DNA of 64,000 nucleotides. Source: Variovorax sp. J22G73 (GTDB lineage Bacteria > Pseudomonadota > Gammaproteobacteria > Burkholderiales > Burkholderiaceae_C). The notes under the pieces are model-generated. The model was not told where the DNA came from, did not search any database, and worked only from the letters and a program-made list of their open reading frames with translations. The stretch spans positions 34,334-98,333 of the forward strand of contig NZ_JASZYK010000022.1 of assembly GCF_030317035.1 (NCBI RefSeq). The letters run 5' to 3'. A program made the translations under genes and the position numbers. Shown here one piece after another: positions 34,637 to 42,997 of the stretch (position 1 is its first letter; each line of letters opens with the position of its first letter).

Positions 34637-35140
34637 ATGCGCGCCGACCCTTCGGGCACCTATCCGGCGAGCGCGGGCATTCTTTTTGGCCTCGGTCTCG
34701 GCGGTTTTTTCGACGGAATCGTATTGCATCAGCTCCTTCAGTGGCACCATATGCTCAGCAGCTGGTACCCGCCGACGACACTCGAGAATCTGCGCCTGAA
34801 CACGCTGTGGGACGGAATTTTCCACAGCGCGACGTACATCTTCGTCATACTGGCCGTTTATCGTCTCTGGCAGGCTGCGCGGCGAGGTCAGGTGTTTTGG
34901 TCAGGCAAGCTCATTTGGGGGACCGGCTTTATCGGCTGGGGCGCCTTCAATCTGGTCGAGGGGTTGATCGACCATCACCTGCTGGGCATCCACCATGTGA
35001 ACGAGTTGGTCGGCACCGGCGCCCGCCAGGTTTGGGATGTCGCATTCTTGGTCTGGGGAGCTGCGATGCTGATAGCTGGGAGTTGGTTGTGGAGATGGGG
35101 AGCGCGCGACCATCAGGCGAAGGCCGTCCTGCTTCGCTAA
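34637..35140 (+). CDS. DUF2243 integral membrane protein
   Basis: The 167-residue protein has about four transmembrane segments and the DUF2243 motifs GLGLGGFFDGIVLHQLLQWH, HMLSSWYP, LWDGIFHSATYIFVILAVYR, IGWGAFNLVEGLIDHHLLGI and VWDVAFLVWGA. Conserved His residues in the membrane (LHQLLQWHH, DHHLLGIHH) suggest metal or heme binding. It directly follows the hemerythrin gene and is probably co-transcribed. The biochemical role is unknown. Confidence 0.88.
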   Translation: MRADPSGTYPASAGILFGLGLGGFFDGIVLHQLLQWHHMLSSWYPPTTLENLRLNTLWDGIFHSATYIFVILAVYRLWQAARRGQVFWSGKLIWGTGFIGWGAFNLVEGLIDHHLLGIHHVNELVGTGARQVWDVAFLVWGAAMLIAGSWLWRWGARDHQAKAVLLR

Positions 35141-35154
35141 GGCACCCATCCGCC

Positions 35155-35376
35155 ATGGCAATGCTCAAGCGCCACGCGGCGCAGCTCATCCTCCTCATCG
35201 CGCTGCTCCTTGCCATGACGCCTGTTTGGCGCTGGGCTGCCCTGCCTGCGTCCCCAACTTTTGAAGAAGTTTCTCAACTCATCTGTATTGCGCCCCGAGC
35301 AGAAGCAGAGCTCACAGTACTACCGATCTCAGGCGACACCTCAATGAAAGGAAGTGGAGATGAACAAGCCCAATGA
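35155..35376 (+). CDS. Small membrane-anchored hypothetical protein
   Basis: The 73-residue frame begins MAMLKRHAAQLILLIALLLA, a single N-terminal transmembrane or signal segment, followed by a short polar tail. It starts 14 bases after the DUF2243 gene and overlaps the next frame by 17 bases. No family is recognised. Confidence 0.5.
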   Translation: MAMLKRHAAQLILLIALLLAMTPVWRWAALPASPTFEEVSQLICIAPRAEAELTVLPISGDTSMKGSGDEQAQ

Positions 35377-35530
35377 TGACGTCTGGCCCTTCCCATCCAG
35401 CGCACCGAAGCCAGCTGATGAGCCGGTCGTTCCCGACAGTGAGGAGTCAGAGGCCCAGAGCACGGACTTGGGGGGAAAAGCGGGCGAGGATGAAAACGCA
35501 CCGGGTTTCGTCAAGCAACGAAAAGATTGA
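35360..35530 (+). CDS. Small acidic hypothetical protein
   Basis: The 56-residue frame starts at an ATG preceded by GGAAGTGGAG, a good ribosome site. It is very acidic and proline-rich (PSSAPKPADEPVVPDSEESE, then ENAPGFVKQRKD) and probably disordered. Its start lies within the end of the preceding small gene. The composition is consistent with a real small cytoplasmic protein of unknown role. Confidence 0.5.
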   Translation: MNKPNDDVWPFPSSAPKPADEPVVPDSEESEAQSTDLGGKAGEDENAPGFVKQRKD

Positions 35531-35691
35531 CTACTGGCGATCGCTGGCGCGCGGTGGAGACGGCGGAGTTGAAGGGCTACTGCCCGCGGCGCGAGCGCTT
35601 CCGATCAAAACGCAAGGGCGTGGAAGCGTCGAAGGGCGACGAATCCGCGAACTTCGATTTGCATGAAGTCCTTACTGCGGTGCTGAATACT

Positions 35692-35728
35692 GAGAGAGCC
35701 GGATGGCGTGGCGATTCCGGGCTCTCTC
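35692..35728 (+). terminator. Hairpin between converging genes
   Basis: GAGAGAGCC pairs with GGCTCTCTC across a loop of about 19 bases that itself contains short complementary parts. Pyrimidines, not a strict T-run, follow. It sits between the plus-strand small-gene group and the end of the minus-strand membrane gene, so it could serve both. Confidence 0.5.
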
Positions 35729-35766
35729 TGATTTCATTGCCGGGAAACCGAAGAGTTGATAGCTAA

Positions 35767-36534
35767 CTAGCGCAGCGCGTCATCGGTCCAGTAACGGCGT
35801 CCAGCAATAGATCCTCCAAAGGTCGCTGCGATCGCACCGACGACGAGCGCCAGGAGCAATGCAAGGGCCGCCTGTGAGCCACGTTTGGCCGCCTGATCCG
35901 CCACTTGTCGCGCCTTCATTTCGGCCTGCTGTTTTTGCTCAGCCGTAGCCGGCTGTGTCGGATCGACGCCGCCGGCGCCTGCCGCTTGCGCGAGTCGCTG
36001 CTGCGCTTGATTTTTGATGCTGTCAACCGAAAGCTCGGAAGGCATTTCACGACGCACCGCGCCAGTAACGGCATCTGACGACGCCCCGGCCGCTGCAGCA
36101 GTTCCTAGCACCTTGCTGCCCCCGCTCATCACCGATCCAATCAGTGAGGTGACCAGGTACGCTGTGACCACGGTGGCCAGTCCCCAGGTCAGGAGTCCAT
36201 GGAGGGAAGCGTCGGTTTTGTCCGGGGCGCCCGCCAAATGGGCAGCGACCCAACCCCCGGCGAAAAGGGAGAGCGCATTGCTAACCACCCACCACAGGCC
36301 CGCTGCAATCCCGAAGGTCGATGCGTCGGGACTGCTGTATCGAAGGGGATCCACTGTGCTTAGTCCGAGCCCTGCACCTAATAGGCTCAGCACCAACTGA
36401 ATGGCCATGGCAACGATGACGCCAGCTACTACAGCGCCCCACGACACGCGATGCCAGCGTGGGCGGGGGAAATCTGAAGAGCTTGGGGCGAGGGTCTCGC
36501 GCCCGCTTCGGGGGGGATAGGCCGTGGTGTTCAT
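35767..36534 (-). CDS. Integral membrane protein, PhnA-like/YrzE-like
   Basis: Residue one is taken at MNTTAYPPRSGRETL; the longer frame upstream would run into the divergent kinase promoter. The 255-residue protein has a proline-rich N-terminus, then VSWGAVVAGVIVAMAIQLVL, WWVVSNALSLFAGGWVAAHL, LHGLLTWGLATVVTAYLVTS and a final segment ALALLLALVVGAIAATFGGS. A central hydrophilic stretch contains AEQKQQAEMKARQVADQAAK. It resembles membrane proteins named PhnA-like in rhizobia and Burkholderiales. Function is unknown. Confidence 0.7.
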   Translation of the reverse strand: MNTTAYPPRSGRETLAPSSSDFPRPRWHRVSWGAVVAGVIVAMAIQLVLSLLGAGLGLSTVDPLRYSSPDASTFGIAAGLWWVVSNALSLFAGGWVAAHLAGAPDKTDASLHGLLTWGLATVVTAYLVTSLIGSVMSGGSKVLGTAAAAGASSDAVTGAVRREMPSELSVDSIKNQAQQRLAQAAGAGGVDPTQPATAEQKQQAEMKARQVADQAAKRGSQAALALLLALVVGAIAATFGGSIAGRRYWTDDALR

Positions 36535-36781
36535 AGGAATCTCCGTTAGTGAACACTCAGCGTGAGCGCCTGTATTGGCAATGACCACGGAAGCGTTCGC
36601 GTCCATACGTAGGTTAAGAACTCGCGCTTCGCTTGAGCCTTGGCCCGGGCCCGCCATGAAGTTCCAGCGGTGGTGGCCCTTAGCGTATCTTCCTACCCGA
36701 AGATCTAGTGATCGGACGGAAGATGCGCAGGCCCTCGCTCCCAAATGTTTCGATTTCCTCTACTTGCTAATAGCTCCTCCG

Positions 36782-39700
36782 ATGCAGAACATTTCAAAGG
36801 TCGTTGATGCGCCGCAAGGTGGCGACGCGCACATGCCCCCGCCCGTCGTCGGTATAGGAGGATCCGCAGGAGGCCTCCAAGCATTGATGACGGTTCTGGA
36901 ACCTCTCAAAAGCGACTTCCAGGCCGCGATCGTGGCTGTCCTACACCTTTCCCCCGACCATCAAAGCCATGCGGCGGAGGTCCTTCAGCGGATCACGAAG
37001 CTCCGGGTCAGCCAGGTCACAGAGCGCACGTTGCTCAAGCCTGGCCATGTATATGTGATTGCACCCGGGACCAATCTGATCACCGACGATGGTCATGTGC
37101 AGCCAGCGGAGAAAAGCAACAAGCGACCGTCAGCGGTGATTGACCTGTTTTTCCGTACGCTGGGCGAAGTTCATCGCGAACGCGCCGTCGCCGTTGTGTT
37201 GTCGGGCACGGGTAGCGATGGCGCCTTGGGCATCAAGCACGTCAAAGAGTTCGGAGGTTTCGCGGTCGCCCAGCAGCTAGAAGGCTGCGAGCATGACGAC
37301 ATGCCGAAGGCGGCGATCGCTACTGGTGCCGTGGACCTGATCTTGAGTCCTGCGGATATCGGCAAGCGCTTGGCAGGGCTGGTCACTCTGCCCAGTTCTG
37401 ATCGAGAGACGGCGAGCCTCCGCAAAGAGGAAACAACCAACGCCCCATCAAAGGAAGAGTCGGACCAGGATCCATACCAAGACGTACTCAACGCTTTGCG
37501 GGTACGCACGCGTCACGATTTCAAGAATTACAAGCGGGCCACGGTCCGGCGCCGCTTGGAGCGCCGAATGCAGGTCAACCAGCTTTCGAGTCTTCAAGAC
37601 TATCGGGACTTTTTGAAGCAGAACCCCGAAGAGTTCGCGCCCCTCCTCGCTGACCTTCTGATCAGCGTCACCAACTTTTTTCGTGATCCCGGGGCGTTCG
37701 AGGCCCTGCAGAACGAGGTGCTCTCTAAACTGATGGAGCAGGTCGAGCCAGGCAGCGAACTGCGCGTTTGGGTTGCAGCGTGTGCCTCGGGCGAAGAGAG
37801 CTATTCCGTGGCCATCGCGTTGCAGGAGCAAGCTGATCGGATGGCGAATCCGCCGAGCGTGCAGATTTTTGCCAGCGATATCAGCAACTCGGCTCTCGCC
37901 ACCGCCCGAGCTGGGGTGTTCCCACCAAACATCTCGGCGGACGTGTCGGAATCTCGCCTGATCGGCTTCTTCGAAAAAGAAAAAGGCGATTACTTTCGCG
38001 TACGCCCTGCCATTCGCGAGAAGATCATTTTCGCTCAGCACAACGTGCTCAGTGATCCTCCATTTTCGAAGCTGGATCTGATCTGTTGTCGCAACCTGCT
38101 GATCTATCTGGATCGAACCGCGCAGGCCGCCACGTTGGAAATGTTTGCCTACGCGCTCCGCCCGGGCGGCTACCTGTTCTTGGGCAGTGCCGAATCAGTG
38201 GAGGCGCTTAGCGCGGCTTTTGAAACAGTGGACAAAGAGCATCGGATCTTCAGGCTTAGGCCGGGGTTGGCCTCCATACCGCGAGTAAGAGTCCCGTCTC
38301 AGTTGTCCACGGGCGGTGCCTCGCCACCCGATCGACAGGATCCGGCAGCCCCGCGCGACGCTTTTGCGACCTATGAGCAGACCCTCGCTGTTGTCCATGA
38401 GCGCGCTTTGGTGACTGCCGCTCCGCCGAACGTGTTGGTCGACGCTGCCTATGAGATTGAACGCGCATCGCACGGCATCGGACGATTCGTGGCCTTCAAC
38501 GCGGGGGTGCCGACACGCAATCTTCTCAGCAACGTGGCTCCAGATATCCGAGTTGAGTTGCGTACCGCACTTTTCCGCGCGGCCGAATCAGGTCGTCCCG
38601 TACAAACGGTCTTTTTGCGCGACCAACTTGGTACGCCGCAAGGTGGAGCGCTCATGGCGCTTTCAGTGCACCCGATCCGAGGCAACGAAGGTGAGCCTAT
38701 GCGCTGGCTGGTGCTCTTCGATGAGCCCGTGAGCATGCTTAAACCCCGAGTTGGTGACGAGACCGAGGCTGCGCCGTTCGTGTCCGCGATCGAGAGACTG
38801 GAGAATGAAAACAAGGCGCTGAAGACGCTGCTCCAAGACACCTTGGACCGTTCTGCCGTGTCAAACGAAGAGCTCAAGGCGTCGAATGAAGAGCTCCAGG
38901 CCATCAACGAGGAACTCCGCTCTGCGAAAGAAGAACTCGAAACAAGCAAGGAGGAACTGCAGTCCGTCAATGAGGAATTGACGACCGTCAACTTCGAACT
39001 CCGGTCGAAGGTCGACGAGGCGGGTCGCAACAACGACGACCTGCGCAATCTCATTGAAGCATCCGACATCGCAACGGTCTTTGTGGATTCAGCCATGAGC
39101 GTGAAGCGTTTCACGCCTGAGGCAAGCAAGCTCTTCGCGCTTATCCCAACCGATGTCGGCCGTCCGCTGATGGATGTGAAAAGCCGCCTCGTGTATGAAG
39201 AAATAGTTCAAGATGCAAGCGCAGTGTTCAGACATCTACGACCGGTAGAGCGCAGCGTCACTAGCATAGACGGCGAACACTTCCTCGCTCGAATCCTTCC
39301 CTATCGCACCAGCACCGACAAGATCGGGGGCGCCGTCCTCACATTTGTCAACGTGACCGCGCTTCGTGACGCGGAAAGTCGTGTGAGGCTCAGCGAGGAG
39401 CGGCTGCGCGACGCGATCGCCGCCAGCAGCGATTTCTGCGTGATCAGCACAGATATGGAAGGCGCTATCACAACCTGGAATGAGGGTGCTGAACAGATCT
39501 TTGGCTATTCGAAATCGGAGGTATTGGGACGCCTCGTCGACCTCCTCTACACCGAGCAGGATCGGGTAGGCGAGGTTCCCGCCAGGGAACGCGCGGAAGC
39601 GCTAAAAACAGGCCGCTCGTCTGACGAGCGGTTCTATCGTCGAAGTGACGGCACCGCCGTTTTTTGCAGTGGCGTCTTGACGCCACTTCACAGCGGCGAG

Positions 39701-40930
39701 CCCATAGGGTTCCTCAAGATCGCACGCGACACTTCGGCCAGCAAGCGTGCAGAGCAGACCCAAAGTGATGAACTGCTCAAAGTAAGGCAGGTTTCGGCTT
39801 CCACGAAGGAAGCACTGGACCTCAAGGATCGCTTTCTTGCAGTTATGTCTCATGAGTTGAAGCAACCGCTCAATCTCATCAGTGTGAATGCTGAACTGAT
39901 GGTGCGCCTTCCTGAGTTGAAGACGTTACCTTCTGCTCTGCGCATAGGTCGCACCATAGGCCGCGCTGTGGCAGCGCAGGAGAAGATCGTCAACGATCTT
40001 CTCGATCTTTCCAGGATTCAGACTGGAAAGCTGCGACTGAACAAAGAGCCGCATGACTTGGTCGAGATCGTACGCGTGATTTCGCAGGCGATGGCCCCGG
40101 ATGCGGCGGCGAAAAACATTCGGCTGTACGTCACCTTTCCGGAGCGAGCCATTTGCGACTGCGATGCCGTGCGCATCGAACAGATCGTATGGAACCTCTT
40201 GGGGAATGCACTGAAGTTCACCCCGGACGGCGGGACTATCAGCGTAAGTGTCGAAACCAATGCCACGCATGCAAAGCTTGAAGTGCGAGACAGTGGACCT
40301 GGCATCGCTGCCGAATCACTGGGGACGGTTTTCGAACTGTTTCGCCAAGCCGCCGCGGCGGAAAACCTTGGCTCGCAACGCGCGGGCCTCGGCATCGGGC
40401 TTGCACTAGTGCGAGAACTCGCACTTGCCCACGGCGGAAGCGTCGAAGCTACCTCGCCCGGCTTGGGAAAGGGAGCAGCTTTTCAGGTGTTGCTTCCGCT
40501 TGACATAGACCTAGCCGCCACGACCAGGCAGGCGGAGCCCACCAACGGACTGACCGAAGGCAGACGCGTACTCGTGGTGGACGACGATGCCGATATGCTT
40601 TCGGTCTTTGCCAAACTCTTGGAGCTCGAAGGAATGGCCGTGACTCACACGCCAAGCGCCAAGCAGGCGCTCCATCTGCTATCCGAGGGAGCGTTCGACC
40701 TCGTTTTCTCCGATATCGACATGCCCGAAATGTCGGGCCTGGAGTTCATTCAAAAGGCGCGGGAATTGCGGCTGGCCAAGCCATTTCAAAGCGTCGCGAT
40801 TACCGGTTTCGGCCGTGAGGTCGACGTTCGCTCAGCACTTGAAGCCGGATTCGACGCCCATCTTTCGAAGCCTATCTCGCTCGAGCGCATTGCCGCGCAG
40901 CTGAAACTCCTCGCCGGCGCGCCCACGTAG
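36782..40930 (+). CDS. CheB-CheR-PAS hybrid sensor histidine kinase
   Basis: Starting at MQNISKVVDAPQ this protein has 1382 residues (an upstream in-frame ATG is less likely because it overlaps the divergent promoter). Domains: CheB methylesterase (about 18-205, Ser28 in VVGIGGSAGG, His in HLSPDHQSH, Asp in SGTGSDGALG); CheR methyltransferase (about 235-495, SAM site WVAACASGEESYSVA); a long coiled coil (SNEELKASNEELQAINEELR); two PAS domains; HisKA with His1024 (MSHELKQPLN); an ATPase domain (NLLGNALKFTPDGG, RAGLGIGLALVRE); and a receiver with Asp1311 (FSDIDMPEMS). No chemotaxis receptor or CheA is nearby, so this is a free-standing sensory complex rather than a motility component. Confidence 0.95.
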   Translation: MQNISKVVDAPQGGDAHMPPPVVGIGGSAGGLQALMTVLEPLKSDFQAAIVAVLHLSPDHQSHAAEVLQRITKLRVSQVTERTLLKPGHVYVIAPGTNLITDDGHVQPAEKSNKRPSAVIDLFFRTLGEVHRERAVAVVLSGTGSDGALGIKHVKEFGGFAVAQQLEGCEHDDMPKAAIATGAVDLILSPADIGKRLAGLVTLPSSDRETASLRKEETTNAPSKEESDQDPYQDVLNALRVRTRHDFKNYKRATVRRRLERRMQVNQLSSLQDYRDFLKQNPEEFAPLLADLLISVTNFFRDPGAFEALQNEVLSKLMEQVEPGSELRVWVAACASGEESYSVAIALQEQADRMANPPSVQIFASDISNSALATARAGVFPPNISADVSESRLIGFFEKEKGDYFRVRPAIREKIIFAQHNVLSDPPFSKLDLICCRNLLIYLDRTAQAATLEMFAYALRPGGYLFLGSAESVEALSAAFETVDKEHRIFRLRPGLASIPRVRVPSQLSTGGASPPDRQDPAAPRDAFATYEQTLAVVHERALVTAAPPNVLVDAAYEIERASHGIGRFVAFNAGVPTRNLLSNVAPDIRVELRTALFRAAESGRPVQTVFLRDQLGTPQGGALMALSVHPIRGNEGEPMRWLVLFDEPVSMLKPRVGDETEAAPFVSAIERLENENKALKTLLQDTLDRSAVSNEELKASNEELQAINEELRSAKEELETSKEELQSVNEELTTVNFELRSKVDEAGRNNDDLRNLIEASDIATVFVDSAMSVKRFTPEASKLFALIPTDVGRPLMDVKSRLVYEEIVQDASAVFRHLRPVERSVTSIDGEHFLARILPYRTSTDKIGGAVLTFVNVTALRDAESRVRLSEERLRDAIAASSDFCVISTDMEGAITTWNEGAEQIFGYSKSEVLGRLVDLLYTEQDRVGEVPARERAEALKTGRSSDERFYRRSDGTAVFCSGVLTPLHSGEPIGFLKIARDTSASKRAEQTQSDELLKVRQVSASTKEALDLKDRFLAVMSHELKQPLNLISVNAELMVRLPELKTLPSALRIGRTIGRAVAAQEKIVNDLLDLSRIQTGKLRLNKEPHDLVEIVRVISQAMAPDAAAKNIRLYVTFPERAICDCDAVRIEQIVWNLLGNALKFTPDGGTISVSVETNATHAKLEVRDSGPGIAAESLGTVFELFRQAAAAENLGSQRAGLGIGLALVRELALAHGGSVEATSPGLGKGAAFQVLLPLDIDLAATTRQAEPTNGLTEGRRVLVVDDDADMLSVFAKLLELEGMAVTHTPSAKQALHLLSEGAFDLVFSDIDMPEMSGLEFIQKARELRLAKPFQSVAITGFGREVDVRSALEAGFDAHLSKPISLERIAAQLKLLAGAPT

Positions 40931-40973
40931 ATCGCTAACTACTAGGTGGCGCATGCGACCAGCCAGGCGCTCG

Positions 40974-41225
40974 TCAATGGCGAGTCGCAAGAAACCTTCT
41001 GACCTTTGTCGCGTCGATGGTTACCCTCAGCTGGGCGGGCTCGGTCACGAGGCGATGGACGATGGCCGCGATGATGTTCCCATTTCTCGCGATGACGCCT
41101 AGGCAGGATTCCTCCGGCCCCCCGAGCACGTCACAGGCCGACCGAGTCATATGTACGAGCACCCTGCCGAAGTCGGTCCTGACGGAAATTTCGTATCCGT
41201 CGCCCCGGTAGTCGTCGGTGCTCAT
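40974..41225 (-). CDS. Hypothetical protein, DUF1488-like
   Basis: Residue one is taken at MSTDDYRGDGYEISV. The 83-residue protein looks like a small beta-rich protein (VRTDFGRVLVHMTRSACDVL, GNIIAAIVHRLVTE, LRVTIDATKVRRFLA). The general pattern is DUF1488-like, but this is tentative. It ends 44 bases from the hybrid kinase stop, convergent with it. Confidence 0.5.
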   Translation of the reverse strand: MSTDDYRGDGYEISVRTDFGRVLVHMTRSACDVLGGPEESCLGVIARNGNIIAAIVHRLVTEPAQLRVTIDATKVRRFLATRH

Positions 41226-41365
41226 CGGAGTACTCAACGCGGTCGCTGTGGGTTTCGCTGAAGCTGGGTCAGCTTTTGGGCTTTGCCAGCTGCTCCTGCA
41301 GGGCGTCGAGCCGGGATGCAAGCTAATCGCCTTCGCCTCAAAACTTCAGGGCACGCCTTGGTGGG

Positions 41366-41794
41366 TCAGTCTTTCAGGTCAGCCGGCACTTTGCCGCCGT
41401 TTGCGGCCAGTTTGTTCATGACTTGGCGGTGCAGCCAGATGTTCATGCTGGCTGAGTCATTGGTATCGCCGCTGAAGCGAAGTTCGTTCGCCAGTTCCTT
41501 GCGTGCAGCCAACGAGCTATCCAGACCCAGCAGTTTCATCAGGTCAACGATCGACGTCTTCCAGTTGAGCTTTTCCGACGACTTGGACGCCATGTCGTCC
41601 AGAATCTTTTGCACATCGATTTCAGAAAGAGGTGCGGCCGTGGGCGTCACCGAAGGCGGCGTTCCAGTGGTAGGCGTGGGACTTGGCGCGGCTTGGGTCG
41701 GCGCGTTGGCGGCTGCACCAGCAGTGGCCGACGGCGCATTTGCAGCGTGGGTCGATGGAAAGATTTTGCTGAAGATATTTCCCAGGATGCTCAT
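41366..41794 (-). CDS. DUF3597 protein
   Basis: The start MSILGNIFSKIFPS is placed by GGAG eight bases upstream; an ATG two codons earlier is too near it. After an Ala/Pro/Thr-rich linker (residues 15-55), the C-terminal domain reads LSEIDVQKILDDMASKSSEK, NWKTSIVDLMKLLGLDSSLA, RKELANELRFSGD and MNIWLHRQVMNKLAANGGKV, the DUF3597 signature. It is a small helical protein of unknown role, common among stress-associated genes. Confidence 0.88.
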   Translation of the reverse strand: MSILGNIFSKIFPSTHAANAPSATAGAAANAPTQAAPSPTPTTGTPPSVTPTAAPLSEIDVQKILDDMASKSSEKLNWKTSIVDLMKLLGLDSSLAARKELANELRFSGDTNDSASMNIWLHRQVMNKLAANGGKVPADLKD

Positions 41795-41890
41795 GTTCAT
41801 TGCTCCAAAAAGTAAGAACATGGTCATCGAAAACGCCGTGCGAAGTAGGAAAGCGTCGCATTCGGCGCCCAGCGGAGATCGAACTGGTGC

Positions 41891-42412
41891 CTATCCCTCT
41901 CCCGGATTACTTGGAGGAAGCATCGTCGCCTCTTCATCAATGGAGTGGCGTTCCTTCAGCGGTCCGTGTTCCTTGGCGCGCTTCGCGAGACGCACGTAAA
42001 AGTCGGCCAGTTCTCTGAGATCCTGTTCATCCAGATCCTCGATCCCGACCATACGGTTGCTAGCCGTCTGACTCGCAGCCAATAGTTCGTTCAGCTTGAG
42101 GTGGACCGCGACGCTGTCCTTGTTCTGGCTTTGCTGGATCAGAAAGACCATCAGGAATGTAATGATCGTCGTCCCCGTGTTGATGACCAGCTGCCAGTTC
42201 TCGGAAAAACCAAAAATCGGCCCGAGGACGGCCCAAACTGCCACTGCGATGATGGCGAGGCAAAATGCGGCAGGACTTCCCGCCCAACGCGTGACACGAC
42301 TTGCGAACCTGTCGAACGCTGCAAGTACGGGGGACCGGGTGGCGTAGCTTGCACTCGCGGTGTCGGGCATGGATCCCAAGGTGTCTCGGGAGCGAGTGTT
42401 ATTTTCAGTCAT
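41891..42412 (-). CDS. Low-affinity iron permease family membrane protein
   Basis: The 173-residue protein begins MTENNTRSRDTLGSM. It has FDRFASRVTRWAGSPAAFCL, two transmembrane segments (FCLAIIAVAVWAVLGPIFGF and INTGTTIITFLMVFLIQQSQ) and the motif QNKDSVAVHLKLNELL, followed by an acidic Glu/Asp-rich tail. This is the low-affinity iron permease (Fet4-like) family as found in bacteria; whether these short forms carry iron is not established. Confidence 0.88.
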   Translation of the reverse strand: MTENNTRSRDTLGSMPDTASASYATRSPVLAAFDRFASRVTRWAGSPAAFCLAIIAVAVWAVLGPIFGFSENWQLVINTGTTIITFLMVFLIQQSQNKDSVAVHLKLNELLAASQTASNRMVGIEDLDEQDLRELADFYVRLAKRAKEHGPLKERHSIDEEATMLPPSNPGEG

Positions 42413-42997
42413 ACCCCCAAGGGTAGACAAAAAACTGTACTGAACCTGACCAACCCGACACCGCTTGCCGAAACTCAGACCCGGAAAAAAGGCCGCCAAA
42501 ACCTCAGCCGCTGCGTGCAATCACTGTACATCTCGTTCGGCCACTTCTCGGCGAACGAAGTCAAAGTGGCACAGGGTCCCATCCGCAACCCCCTCCGCAG
42601 CGCGGCGAGCTTGGTCGAGATGGCCATCTTCATCGTGCAAGGAGCAGTCTGGTGGGCGAGATGGCCACAATACTTGCGGCAGCCTGGTCGGCGGTACCGC
42701 GGCGGGCGTCTGGTGAGGGTGCTTCCGTTACCGCCAGCTCTGCTGGATCGTCGTTGCAGCTGCCAGAGCATAACAATGTGTATCCAATCAAACACTGGGC
42801 TTGACGCGCCGGCGAGGGGGCGAGCGGAGGTGCGGATTTACGCCTTCCCGGTCCGAATCGGTGGGCTTAGGCCATGTATCGTTGGCGTGATGCGACGTGC
42901 TCCCGACGTCTGCGCCTAAACTCGCGCAGTACCTAGGTCCAGGACGTCACCATGCACCATTCCTGCTGCTCGGGGCATCGATGGTCGAATTTCTCGT
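42413..42997. other. Intergenic stretch before the GAF-EAL gene
   Basis: Open frames on both strands lack recognisable domains. It contains divergent promoter space for the permease gene and the GAF-EAL gene. No repeat or RNA gene was seen. Confidence 0.4.

Noticed and set aside
35527..35766. A plus-strand frame after the small acidic protein
   Set aside because: It reads through the hairpin at 35692-35728 and is basic and unlike a real protein; no ribosome site was found.
36575..36781. Upstream extension of the hybrid kinase gene
   Set aside because: The first 69 codons overlap the divergent promoter and show no conserved features; the ATG at 36782 fits the CheB domain start better.
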